DNA of 43,596 bases from Chara braunii (lineage: Eukaryota; Streptophyta; Charophyceae; Charales; Characeae): positions 59,685-103,280 of the forward strand of contig BFEA01000593.1 of the NCBI GenBank assembly GCA_003427395.1. The letters run 5' to 3'. Positions 10,140 to 19,280 of this stretch are shown here, one piece after another (the stretch's first letter is position 1; each line of letters starts with the position of its first letter). Under the pieces are notes generated by a model. The model searched no databases and was not told the DNA's origin. It saw only the letters and a list, made by a program, of their open reading frames with translations. The translations under genes and the position numbers were made by a program.

Positions 10140-11726
10140 CTATGTCTCCCTGTCTACCCCCTTATTGAGGATGTTCTTTCTCAGTATCATGCACATGCAT
10201 GTGAGTAGGTCGTCAGTCGACCAAATATTACTGGGTTTTATTTTCAATTGTTGCGTATCCAGCAACATATTATGTGTATACCATTGTAAGCCTCCCTCCT
10301 TGTTGTCTTCGAATCTCACGCAAAGATCCTTGTAAGTCATTTTCAGATTTTCTGAAGACACACTGCTGGTGGTCATTGCCCCCGGTTCGTAATGGCTTGT
10401 GAGGAACTCCGTGACTTCATGGAATTTTAAAGCCCCTTCCCTCTGCATATGCCAACCATGTAATGTTATTCCACTGTAGGAGGGGGTATACGGGTCCTCT
10501 GGCTCCACAGGCGACATACCCAACTCCCATTTACCAGTCTTCTTTCTGATTGGAAGTACGAGCACCCTGTCTCCCTTTGACAAATTTCTATGGTACGGTC
10601 CCATCTCGACAAGGTGGCGCAATTTGGATCGTTTTGAGGGTCCTGTTTCTCCTGCGAGCCCTTTGGCCCCACCCTCTCCCTGTTCAACTTTAGTGGGTGT
10701 GGCCTGTTGTGTACCCCCTTCTTGTAGTGGCATGTCCGGGGGNGGNGGGGGGTGTGTGGGGGGCTTGTTTGCCCGGTCTGAGTTTACTGTTTCGTCAAAA
10801 GAGTTTGATGCTCCTATCATTTCAGGGGGCTGGAATATTTTATGCACAATGTTTCAAATTATGTATAGTGTCTATTGTCAGTTCGTATCCAAGGGCAGGC
10901 CTTTCCCCAAGGCTTGTTTCAGGTTGGGGCTTTCATCTAGCAAGTAGAAAAGTTGTACGTAGGCCCCATCCCAAAAGGACTCTGTTTGACCTAAGTATAA
11001 TATCCAAAGTTGGACAATTAGCCATTCTGCCAGACTCGTTAGCTTGGTCTCAACATTCTCTCCCCCTAATGCCCCCCAGGCCTCCGGGGTACTATCCAAC
11101 ATTTCCTCTTCTGGGGGCCCGACTCGCGGTTCCCAGTCCATGGGTTGGGGTCTGAAGGCTTGAAAGAAGGTGTCCGTTTTGGGAGAATTCTCTTCTAGAG
11201 TTTGAGGGTCTTGAGACTTGTCTTCTTCCGAGGTCTGTGACTTTTGGGAAGAGACCGTTTCTGAGGAAGAGTCCAATGTCATTACCTCTCCTTCAGTGGC
11301 GTGCGTAATCTCATGTTGGTTGTTCGGGGACACGGTCCCCTTCCCCTAGTCCTGCTGTCTCGCTTCCCCCTCTGTTGTCCCATCATTTTTCTTCCCTCCT
11401 TTTCCCCTCTTATTCATCCATTCTGGCCTCGCTTGTCCTTTGTCCTTTCCTCCCCCTCTTGCTTGCTTGTCCAGTCCCACTTCCCTTGGCTGTTGCGTGG
11501 CTGTCCACTTGTCCCCTGGTTGTTGCGTGGCTGTCCACTTGTCCCCTGGATCCATTGTGTTTGCAATTGCCTGGAATTTGTTGTTTAGATTCACTGGACC
11601 TGTTTGTTTGTTTTGGCTCTGTAATTTTCTAGGTCGCCTGGAGTGCGCTTTTTTGGGGGGGGTTGGGGTTTGCCATAACTCTCCTGTATCCGACGGGGTG
11701 ATGGACTCTTGGGGTATGGGCTCCAC
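10140..11726 (-). pseudogene. LINE ORF1 (degenerate)
   Basis: A single minus-strand frame of about 529 codons runs through four stops (TAG 11,346; TGA 10,878; TAG 10,872; TGA 10,854), each explicable as C to T in a CAG or CGA codon. The N-terminal half is rich in Lys, Arg, Gln, Ser and Glu and holds two DKWTATQQPG repeats. The middle reads AEWLIVQLWILYLGQTESFW. The C-terminal half is globular-looking (GDRVLVLPIRKKTGKWELGM, SGITLHGWHMQREGALKFHE). I see no CCHC knuckle, unlike the ORF1 fragment at 16,849-17,480. It lies 59 bp upstream of ORF2. The role (RNA-binding ORF1p) is inferred from position. The frame continues upstream past a TAA to about 11,880, so the start is uncertain. Confidence 0.75.
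11491..11550 (-). repeat. 30-bp in-frame tandem duplication in LINE ORF1
   Basis: TGTTGCGTGGCTGTCCACTT plus ten further bases is repeated exactly at 11,491-11,520 and 11,521-11,550, apart from the last base. In the ORF1 frame it gives DKWTATQQPG twice. Being a multiple of three, it does not disturb the frame. Confidence 0.9.
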
Positions 11727-11819
11727 CCGGGGCCCAGCCCCTACTGTAACTGACCCGCCTTATTGTCCATGGGTCAGTACGCCTTCCTCTTTGGAGAGGG
11801 CCAGCTGCGAGATGTTGCC

Positions 11820-12290
11820 GGTGTCGTGCGCATCGGCCCCCGCGTCAGCGAGGGCCCTCCCGGCTATGTCACGCAGGAGTTAAGATAAAACAAAATCGAG
11901 AGACAACTTGGGACGATGCATAAATAATCCCGCGAACCGCCGAAACGGACGCGGTAGCATTTTCCCTTCGCCGCTCTAGCCGGGTGCGCCAGTTGTACAT
12001 CCCACGGTCCCCTACGACAGGATAGGTTCTCGCGGGGCACAACTTACCTTCCCTAAGGGGCTGTCACCACCCTCAAGGGCGTATCCCTACCGAGCTACCG
12101 GCCCACATGCGAAAGCTTTTACATGCAATTGCAGAGGTAGGTCAGCCGAGGGCGTTTGTTCGCTCGCTGGAGTATAGGTACGCTTGGTTAACGTCAAGTG
12201 GACCCGAACGTTGTCCGTTCCCGAGGGCGCTGATCTGCTCAGTACGAACGAACGCCGGTCGACTAGGACGGTCTCGACCAAACGTGAAAC
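11820..12290. repeat. Structured repeat next to LINE-1 5' end, copy 1
   Basis: About 470 bp recurs at 41,436-41,915. Shared blocks include TGTCACGCAGGAGTT (GCGTCACGCAGGAGTT in copy 2), CCTACGACAGGATAGG, GGGCGTATCC..CCGAGCTACC, TGCAATYGCAGAGGT, CAGCCGAGGGCGTTT and GGTCGACTAGGACG, in the same order. In both places the homology begins within a few bases of GCGCATCGG, exactly where a minus-strand LINE ends. It may be a LINE 5'UTR or promoter, or a repeat used as an insertion target. No clear protein is encoded, though LLRDIAGRA can be read into the LINE-1 ORF1 frame. Confidence 0.8.
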
Positions 12291-13994
12291 CCACAGTATA
12301 ATCCTAGTCCCTTCATAACCCTCTGATGACATAATAGACAAAATCAAGCCACTTTATACCCAATTACACAAGATTAAATTTTGACTTGATGAGATGATTT
12401 GCCAAAGTTATTCATTCCAACTGACGCCGATCTATGATTAAACACGCATACGCCTCTCTCCATACATTCTCAATCTTCCTGGATGACAGGTTGCTTCGCG
12501 GATGATTCTTGTTCAGGTACATAGCTTGAAGTGTTGCATGTCTCTCCCTCTAGGAAGTGGTCTGTGGATACTCCTTCCCCTCGTCTGAGCCCGAAGACTC
12601 GGATCTCAGAGGTTGGGCCGTCACCACCGAGTCGACAAAGTACCACCCCCGACGAGTCGGGTCCACTCCAAGTCGATAACAGGGCCAACTCCGAAAGCAT
12701 ACGAACCCCCGCCTTGGATGCTTCCTAGAGAAGGGAATGCGTTCACCGCAAGTAGTTTTCAATTATTATCATTCCTCCTCGGTTCTTGGTAACTTAGACG
12801 TAAAGAAACTTAGTGAGATGGAGAATGAGAATCATTTTGACAGGTACAAGTAGATAAAATCATTTGTGATAGACTACTCTCACGGTACCCGTTGAGATTA
12901 TTCATTCCAAATTTCAAGTATTTTAACATGCAGGCAGGTGAAAGATTGAAAGAGAACAATCCTTTTCCTTTTTTCCAACAGACAAAGTCAATCTCCATAG
13001 CGGCATACTTCTACCTACCTGCACAGCATGCAAAGGAAACGAGTCCAAAGGAAAACAGTACAATCCCAAACTCAAGTCAGACCTTTCCATTCACATGCAT
13101 GACTCACACTACTTTCCTCTACCTTTCTTTCTGAACATCCAAAATAACAAGGTCAAACAAAGTGTGGGTTCACACAGGTGTGAAAGGAATCTGAGTCAAT
13201 CAACTGACCTTGAGTGAAGTTTGGTCCAACCCACTTAAGAAAGTCGGGTAATATTCCAATTAAAAGAAAATGACTGCTATAGAAAAATATGCGGCACACA
13301 ACTCATCAGTTGTGGCTTTTCTCCTGAATGACGGTCCGCGTCCTTCACCAAGTGTCCAAATAAGCAAGAGTCGACGCAAAGAGGGGATTTAAGTGGGGTA
13401 ACCCTCCAGGAGGGTGTTCCCATAATCCAATCCGACGTCGCCCCCACATCCTGAACAATTTCAACGCAATCCCTACAAGACCTCGTCCTTCAACGGTACT
13501 TCCCAACCAGCCGCAAGTCCACGCCGCCTCCAAGCACCACGTACGCTCACAATAACCATACCAATATGTTGGTCCCGATTTCAAATCAGTCCCACCGCTT
13601 GCACCGATCCCATCACTGGATGGTCCCAAACTCAAATCCTGCTTGCACCGCGCGCTGCAAAAAAATAAAGGTGGCCCTGGTCCGGGCCGCCGGTGCCGCA
13701 TGCCTCAGAAAAATTAAAGATGTCATTCCGGCGCCAACCGCATGTACCACGCTACAGTAACTGCTTTCGCAAGCGCTTTCTTCATGCCGCCAGCCCACGC
13801 ATCGCTACCGCACAATCCCAGGCGTACACCAACGTTAGCCCAACCTGTAGGCCACACTGACTTTCACCACAACCGCCGCGCACCACAAAAATTAACGCGG
13901 ACCACTGCTTGCTGCACCGTCAAAACCGGTACCACACCGCCGTGCCAAATAATATTAGCAGCAATTGACACCAAAGTGTCTCTTCCGCCACCGC
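12291..13994. other. Unassigned region
   Basis: No recognisable gene. A minus-strand 76-codon frame at 12,470-12,700 and a 118-codon minus frame at 13,345-13,701 lack similarity to anything else in the window. From about 13,560 on the DNA becomes GC-rich with imperfect repetition: TGGTCCCRA..CAAATC..GCTTGCACCG recurs at 13,569 and 13,620. It grades into the 54-bp minisatellite, probably as older decayed units. Confidence 0.5.
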
Positions 13995-14193
13995 CGTGAA
14001 AAACCGGCAGCGCTTCCGCACCACTGCCACTAAAATTAAGGCTGCCGCCGCAGAAATCCGACAGCGCTTCTGCACTACTGCCATTAAAATCAAGGCCGCC
14101 GCCATAGAAATCCGGCAGCGCTTCCGCACCACTGCCATTAAAATTAAGGCTGCCGCCGCAGAAATCCGGCAGCGCTTCCGCACTACTGCCAAA
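13995..14193. repeat. 54-bp minisatellite, about 3.6 units
   Basis: The unit contains CGGCAGCGCTTCCGCACCAC and TGCCATTAAAATTAAGGC. Because 54 is a multiple of three, both strands stay open: the plus strand reads EIRQRFRTTAIKIKAAAA per unit and the minus strand VVRKRCRISAAAALILMA. The openness follows from the repeat period and is not evidence of a gene. GC-rich sequence on the left looks like degenerate further units. Confidence 0.85.
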
Positions 14194-14846
14194 ACTCCGT
14201 GCCGTCGCTGTGTCAAGAGGACAGCATTACCCCAGTGTTGTCGTTTAACCTGGTGCTGTCGCTGCCAAAATTCAGCCGCACCTTCTTTCAAAAGTACAGC
14301 GGCGTAACCTCCTTCTTAAAAAACCCTTTGCTGCGTGCCGACCGTCGGCCAGCACCTCCCCGTCGAAACCCTTTGCCACACGGTCCAATCCAGCTACTAC
14401 GGCTTCCCCACAGCCTGCAGCATAGCACAAAAGGTGGGGCAAGAAGCTCCCAGCCTCTAGCTATGGCTGCCTCCTCCTTCCTTCAAGTGCTTCTGCAGAC
14501 CTCCAACACTTCGCCGCATTACACCAGCAGCCTGCCAGCCATCTACTAAAGTCGAATGCCCCAGCAGCATTGCCACAAGTGTGAGGCTGCTGGGGGGCAG
14601 GCTAGCTTTTATAGCTGGCTGAAGGCTGAGGGCAGCTGCTCTGCCCCCAGCCACATCTTGGAACAGGGTCTGGCCCTTGATCTAAATCACAATCAAAGGC
14701 CAGCAAACTTGATGTTCCCCTAGGGGAACCAAGTTCTAAGCCATGGCAATGCATCTGGCTATCACCCGCGGCCAAACGCAGTCTTCAAATGGCTGTACCA
14801 AGCCATTTGCAGCAGCCTGTTCAAAAACGACCACGTGCAGTCCCAT

Positions 14847-14872
14847 CAGCCCCTAGAAACTTCTAGGGGCTG
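14847..14872. repeat. Perfect 12-bp hairpin
   Basis: CAGCCCCTAGAA and TTCTAGGGGCTG are separated by only two bases. A related perfect palindrome, GTTCCCCTAGGGGAAC, lies at 14,714-14,729 and shares the CCCCTAG/CTAGGGG core. The tight loop favours a cruciform or a short RNA hairpin. Confidence 0.9.
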
Positions 14873-14910
14873 CACCTGTTCCACCGCCACGGCCACATTC
14901 GCGGCCGTTA

Positions 14911-14998
14911 CTTTTTTTTTCTTTTCTTTTCTTTCTTTTCCTCTCCTTTTTCCCCCTTTTTTGTTTTTTTTCTTCTTTTTCCTTTAACCCCCCCTCGT
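14911..14998. repeat. Polypyrimidine tract
   Basis: About 85 bases of almost only T and C on the plus strand, starting with a T-run, with CTTTTCTTTT repeats and ending before CCCCCCTCG. It lies between two hairpins. It is a low-complexity tract with no coding content; triplex-forming potential is an inference. Confidence 0.85.
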
Positions 14999-15002
14999 TT
15001 TT

Positions 15003-15065
15003 CTGTGAAAGGGGCAGGTCGCCGTTCCAAACGAACGGCCACCCCCTCCCACAGTCATTTCACAG
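15003..15065. repeat. Nested two-stem hairpin
   Basis: Outer arms CTGTGAAA (15,003-15,010) and TTTCACAG (15,058-15,065) enclose GGGG...CCCC pairing and an inner hairpin GCCGTTC/GAACGGC (15,021-15,039) with loop CAAAC. The fold resembles a small structured RNA. No flanking gene explains it. Confidence 0.75.
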
Positions 15066-15163
15066 AGTCGAACTAGAGCCAAGCTCAACAGGGTCTTCTT
15101 TCCCTCTTTATCCTGCGCCTGTACCCGGACGCCAACGACGCCAGGTGCAGGCGGCGATCTGCA

Positions 15164-15527
15164 GCCCGTTCTTCAAACGGACGGGCGCAGCCCTTTGGCT
15201 ATTAGGCCAAGGTGGGGGGGGGGGGAGTATCGCGGGGTATATTTCCATGTTCTAGCAGAAGATTCATTCGATTTTGCTCATCCTCAGACTGTCGGGGTTC
15301 AACCTCCTGATGAGTCGGTGGAAGTCCGCGGAAACAGTCGGGCTCAGTCATGTCAGCCCGTTCATTTCAAACGAACGGGCACAAAAATGGAAGAACAACA
15401 AAAAAAGAAAAATCTAACCCAAATCTAAAAGGGAATCAAGAAAAAAATCTAAGCAAAATAAAAAAAACTAAATCAGGAAAACAAAAAAAACGCACTACCT
15501 AAGTGTGGCTGCCCGTTTCCAACGGGC
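15164..15527. repeat. Family of GCCCGTT hairpins
   Basis: Three hairpins share the arm GCCCGTT: 15,164-15,186 (partner GGACGGGC, one G-T pair), 15,356-15,380 (partner GAACGGGC) and 15,511-15,527 (partner AACGGGC). The first two have loops ending TTCAAAC. The inner hairpin at 15,021-15,039 (GCCGTTC/GAACGGC, loop CAAAC) is a fourth relative. Spacers between them are unrelated, so short hairpins rather than long units seem to be what recurs. Confidence 0.75.
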
Positions 15528-15917
15528 GCCTGTCATCTCACTGGGAACTCTCAGGTTCCCAGTCACTTCTGAACGCGCCAGATGGCGNGTTACTTTCTTC
15601 TCCCCCNTTGGCTAATGCCAACGGTCATATCACGTNGTGGCCTAGCCACGACTTACTGGCCGAGGTCCCACNANCGAAAGGGTAGGATCGAGCTCCTGAA
15701 CCCGGACGCGTTTTAAGCAGAGGTGCAGAAGGCAGTTCAGCCTCGATTCCCTACCCACCTCTATAGAGCCCGTATCTGGGCGCTTACGCGTCCAGATGGG
15801 GGGTAGACTATTATTCATTTATTATTATTTTATTTTTTTCTATTTAAAAAAAAAAAAAAAAACCAAACCATTTTTCGATTTATACGTGTCATCCTTGCAC
15901 AAGGTCATGTCACCTCG

Positions 15918-15954
15918 GCGCGGCTGATTTCAGCCGCGCGATCTTGAAGATCGC
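15918..15954. repeat. Two overlapping perfect palindromic hairpins
   Basis: GCGCGGCTGA and its complement are separated by TT (15,918-15,939). The next hairpin, GCGATCTT/AAGATCGC, starts at 15,938 and ends at 15,954 with a single-base loop. They share two bases, so the two folds compete slightly. GGCCGCGCC follows. Confidence 0.88.
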
Positions 15955-15989
15955 ACGACCGCGATCGGCCGCGCCCATCCTGATGTCAT

Positions 15990-16114
15990 GGGCTGCTCCA
16001 AAAGGAGCTAGCCCGGTAGTGCAGTCAGTCAGATTCGATCCCTATGCCTACAGGGTAACAGTCTGGCGGCAGTACCTATTGGGCTAGCTCCTTCTCACAT
16101 CAAAGGAGCAGCCC
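15990..16114. repeat. Nested 10-bp and 13-bp inverted repeat
   Basis: Outer arms GGGCTGCTCC (15,990-15,999) and GGAGCAGCCC (16,105-16,114), and inner arms AAGGAGCTAGCCC (16,002-16,014) and GGGCTAGCTCCTT (16,081-16,093), are all perfect. The 66-nt interior carries tRNA-like promoter boxes on the minus strand. It looks like a small mobile or structural element, possibly tRNA-derived. Confidence 0.85.
16005..16093 (-). other. Decayed tRNA-like sequence (A- and B-box-like motifs)
   Basis: On the minus strand TAGCCCAATAGG (16,075-16,086) fits the Pol III A-box consensus, and GGATCGAATCT (16,031-16,041) resembles a B-box. They are separated by 33 nt, as in tRNAs. D-loop landmarks (AA, GG, A) are present and ACTGTTAC could be an Asn-type anticodon loop. 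The D, anticodon and T stems are only partly paired and no normal acceptor end follows, so this is not a functional tRNA. A tRNA-derived SINE head or chance are alternatives. Confidence 0.3.
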
Positions 16115-16651
16115 CTCTATATGAAGGGGTTATGGTGCCCAGCAGGCCCCCCTCCGACGCCTAGCAGGTTATCCCTGCCAAGCCTACTCGCTACCGTGGC
16201 CGGCACGCAGGGTCGACAGCCGACAGCCTCAGCAGCTGCCTTACCCTACCGGCCTTAACACCACCACCCCCGGCCCTTGTCGTCGAAACCCCGCGGATCC
16301 GAGCTTCCTACCCCGGCGCACCGCGGCCCTATACCCGACGCGGGCGCTCTTTTTAGCCCGTTTAGGCCCTGAATCGCGCGGCTGTTTAGGTAGGATAGGT
16401 ATAAAATTATTACATTTTACCGCCGTACGTCCATGCGGCGTTACCAAACATGGGGAGGAACCTGGTCACATTGTCGGTTCCTACTGCCGATACCATACGT
16501 CGCAGGCGTCAGGTCTTAGGTTCAATAAGTTTTAGTCTCTTAGTCATAGATCAGGTTTGAATAAACTTATGGCAGATAACCCATTTCATCAAGTTAGGAA
16601 GCCCGAATAACCATTTACTAAGTCGGACATCGTCCGACATTTAAAAGCACC

Positions 16652-16681
16652 GGGCAGACACCCTTGTCAGGGTTTCTGCCC
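16652..16681. repeat. GGGCAGA hairpin
   Basis: GGGCAGA and ACCCT pair with AGGGT and TCTGCCC around a TGTC loop, with one symmetric C/T mismatch. The neighbour at 16,622-16,638 is a perfect GTCGGAC hairpin with a 3-nt loop. Confidence 0.8.
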
Positions 16682-16848
16682 CGACACCGGTTTTGTCCAT
16701 GTGTGCCTCCATAATTTTTGGCGGGGTCCATTGGTCGTCAAGTGGTTTGGTGTTCCAGTCCACTGCTTCACTCTTCTCTCATTTCCACCCTCTCACCGCT
16801 CCTCCTTCTTGGGGCTCGTCCACGTAGACCCAGCTTTCGTGCCCTGCG

Positions 16849-17480
16849 TCAACTGTTCTCCACCATGTGTGACGTCCTGTGGTTCTGATTTCTTTTTGCC
16901 GGGTAAAGATGACCATATGCCTGACACTTAAAACACTAAGGCCTTGTTTGATGTGTTGTGTGGATTTTGAAATCTCTCTCCCCCACCCAAAAGGGAATAA
17001 CGTCGTCAATGGTAAAAATGTGCCCCTTGGGTAAGTCCAGGGTCACCATGAGGTAGTCATCCCTTGGAGCCACGTGGGGGGGGAGGGGGTTGATGAAATC
17101 GACTATCTCATATTTTTGGGCGAGTTCCTGCACGAAAGCCCCCCGGATTTCTATGGGCACATGGTGGAACTCCACCCAATAACAGTCCAACATTAATTGG
17201 TCTCGTTTCTCCTCTGGTCTTTGTTGTTTCTGGGGAGACCAGGGGAAGATCCGGACTTCCGAGCGCCCGCACGGGACACTCCGCGACTCCGACATGTGTC
17301 CATGATCCGTTTATCCGAATCAAACATGTAGATCACCGTAAATACTGTAGACGAGATAGGATGGATTAGAAAAAAATCCCGTGCACCCTCTTCCGATCCT
17401 TTGAGGGTCGTAGGTCTTTTTCTGATTAATCCAACCTTGTCGTTTGCATATTTGTAGGCAGCGTCGACGTAAGAGACCCA
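16849..17480 (-). pseudogene. LINE ORF1 fragment, DUF4283-like plus CCHC-type knuckle
   Basis: The minus strand first reads KVGLIRKRPTTLKGSEEGAR and VFTVIYMFDSDKRIMDT (about 17,425-17,300). It then shifts frame into IFPWSPQKQQ, CYWVEFHHVPIEIRGAFVQE and YLMVTLDLPKGHIFTIDDVI. The order matches the DUF4283 domain of plant LINE ORF1 proteins, where W-x-P is followed by a WV.....VP strand. After a TAG at 16,936 comes CFKCQAYGHLYP, a C-x2-C-x4-H knuckle lacking its last Cys. The knuckle would bind RNA. The frameshift and stop make it dead. No ORF2 follows; the hairpin tract lies directly downstream. Confidence 0.7.
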
Positions 17481-17489
17481 TATGCTCGC

Positions 17490-18984
17490 ATGGTGGGTTT
17501 ATATTGCATCCCTTCCCCTCATCATGTCGTTTGGGAGTGCTTTCACCCTCTGTTTCTTTCCCCCCTGACTGATTATTTTGTCTTCCGGATTAGCAAGGAA
17601 TTTGGTGAGAAAGAAAGTCGAGGTTGTGGTCAAATTGTCCAATGGAATCTCCAGCATTCCCTCCCCTCACCATCTCTTTTAACTGATAAGGTGTCGCCTT
17701 CATGCATTTTTTTAAGTTTATTGGCCCACGAATGGTGAGAGAGACTATTTTTTGCCTATTTCCTTTTCTGTAATTCTTTCATCTCTTTTAGTAATTATGT
17801 CGGTGATGGGGAGGATGGAGACTGTGGCCCGTCAGTGTGGTCTCTGGAGAGGGGATTGGGAGGAAGAGGCTTCTTCCATTCCCCCCCCTTTCCATTCTCT
17901 CCTTCCCGTTCCGGGGTCGCCAATCAGAATGATGGCCCATGGCCCCCTGATACCAAATGGTTTGTGGCTTACCCCTTCCTTTCCTCTTTCTGGTTTCGTT
18001 TTTCAAATTGCCTATCATGTTCTATTTTAAGAGGGTGAGTCCAATCTCTGAGTGTACTGCTAATTTCACTGCGTTTCTAGGGTGGTTAACGCAACTTAAG
18101 GGAGATTGGAATTAAACACGTCAGAATCAACCCACGTTCTAGTCAGCACACGAACAGGGTTGGGTGCACCCTAGTTCAAAGCTACGCCCTAATGCACGAT
18201 CACTCCTCCTCTCCTTCCTCCCCAATGGTTCTCTCCCGTCCCTTCCTTCATTTTGTCGCTCAGGTGAGGTGTCTTCTTCTAATTAGGGAGGTAGTAGGTT
18301 CAGAACAACCTTGGGGTTGGATCAGAATAGGCTCAGAATAGTCTCGAAAGGGGGAAAGTGCTTTGGAGTGCACCGTGCGTCATAGATTTCCCCATCCCTC
18401 GCTTAATCGCTGCCCTCTTCTTCCTTCCCTCAATGCCTTCTCCTCCTCCCCGCCCTTTATTCGCCGCCTATCCCTTCTTTTGGACAGTCGCTCCCCCTTT
18501 TCTTCCTTCCCTCTTTCTATCACCTATCCAAAAGTTACCCCGACACTCGATCGCACCCCCTCTGGAGTGTAACCTCTCCGATGACAGCAACAATCGACAC
18601 GACGTCACTCCTCTTCCTCCTCTTCTTCCTTCTTTAAAGCCCTCCTCCTCCCTCCCCTCCCTCTTTCCCTCTCTTCCCTCTTTTCGTCTCCTATCCTGCT
18701 TTTCTGAAATTAATTTACAGGAAGTGCAAACAAAGCGACGGAGCAGTCATAATGACAAAACGGGGCTCGACATATCCCACTTCGAAGTTTTCTCCCCAGC
18801 ACGCGGTCACTTCCCCTTCGCTCATCTGACTCCGCTCTCTCCCTCTTCCTAACCACCGTTTCTTGTCATCACTTTCCTTCCCCCTTCTGACCCGCCTCTT
18901 TGTAATTCAAAATATAAGGTCAATCGGTATCCTCTCCACCTAGGTTTTGGTATACGACAAAGATTATGTCTGATGTTTCTCCCA
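17490..18984. other. Unassigned, partly pyrimidine-rich region
   Basis: No motif or similarity found. The plus strand is rich in C and T between about 18,390 and 18,890, which produces long but low-complexity Pro/Ser/Leu frames that I do not accept as genes. The part nearest 17,490 may be further upstream LINE ORF1 sequence. Confidence 0.5.
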
Positions 18985-19238
18985 CGGCATGATGCAACTC
19001 CACTGAAAGCTACGTGATTGTAAATCAGAGCGATACCCAGAAGCGTCCGAATCAAGGAGGGGGGTGGGACAAAGAAAGAAAAAACGAAGTGAGAAGTCGG
19101 CACGGAGGGAAGGTGAGCACAAAAGGAAGGGCGGGCAGAAAGAGAAGGGAGAGGGGCTGGGGGAAGAATTGAGGGAAGTAGGTCGGCCAAGAGAGAGATG
19201 GGAGAGGAATAAAAAGGTGTTTCAGACCAGAGCTATGA
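18985..19238. repeat. Satellite-like unit, left of LINE-4
   Basis: This purine-rich stretch (AAGCGTCCGAATCAAGGAGG, then AACGAAGTGAGAAGT and GGGAGAGGGGCTGG) matches units at 20,567-21,150 in the same order (CGTCTGAATCAGGGAGG, AACGAAGTTAGAAGT, GGGGAGGGGCTGG). LINE-4 therefore appears to have inserted into a pre-existing tandem array. Confidence 0.7.
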
Positions 19239-19280
19239 CTTTTTTTTTATTTTTTATTTTTTAAAACACACCCTTGCCAT

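Larger units (their letters stand above)
5065..11820 (-). mobile_element. Near full-length degenerate LINE (LINE-1)
   Basis: A complete non-LTR retrotransposon layout on the minus strand: ORF1 (about 11,726 down to 10,140), ORF2 (10,080 down to 5536), 3'UTR and a 30-nt poly(A) seen as T at 5065-5094. ORF2 has an APE-type endonuclease, a reverse transcriptase with FADD and a C-terminal zinc module. Length is about 6.7 kb without the adjacent 5' repeat. Multiple in-frame stops and frameshifts make it inactive. It sits inside copy 2 of the unrecognised coding repeat. Confidence 0.9.
14559..16681. repeat. Palindrome-rich tract with at least 17 stem-loops
   Basis: Stem-loops with mostly perfect stems of 7-13 bp follow one another: 14,559-14,595 (CCCCAGCAGC), 14,714-14,729, 14,786-14,809, 14,847-14,872, 15,003-15,065 with inner 15,021-15,039, 15,164-15,186, 15,356-15,380, 15,511-15,527, 15,541-15,562, 15,608-15,621, 15,634-15,652, 15,774-15,797, 15,918-15,939, 15,938-15,954, nested 15,990-16,114, 16,622-16,638 and 16,652-16,681. 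Between them lie AT-rich or pyrimidine-rich spacers without genes. Most stems differ in sequence, so this is not one dispersed MITE. Such density is far above chance for ordinary plant DNA. Function unknown. Confidence 0.8.

Noticed and set aside
14000-14200. CRISPR-like array of regular repeats
   Set aside because: Units are contiguous with no unique spacers, and the context is eukaryotic retrotransposons.
14911-14998. Origin of replication or promoter in the polypyrimidine tract
   Set aside because: Low complexity alone; no accompanying motif or gene start.
16005-16093. Functional tRNA-Asn gene
   Set aside because: A- and B-box-like motifs are present, but the D, anticodon and T stems are poorly paired and no proper acceptor end exists.
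18358-18852. Plus-strand 164-codon frame rich in Pro, Ser and Leu
   Set aside because: It arises from a pyrimidine-rich tract. There is no domain, no second copy and no codon structure distinguishable from composition.
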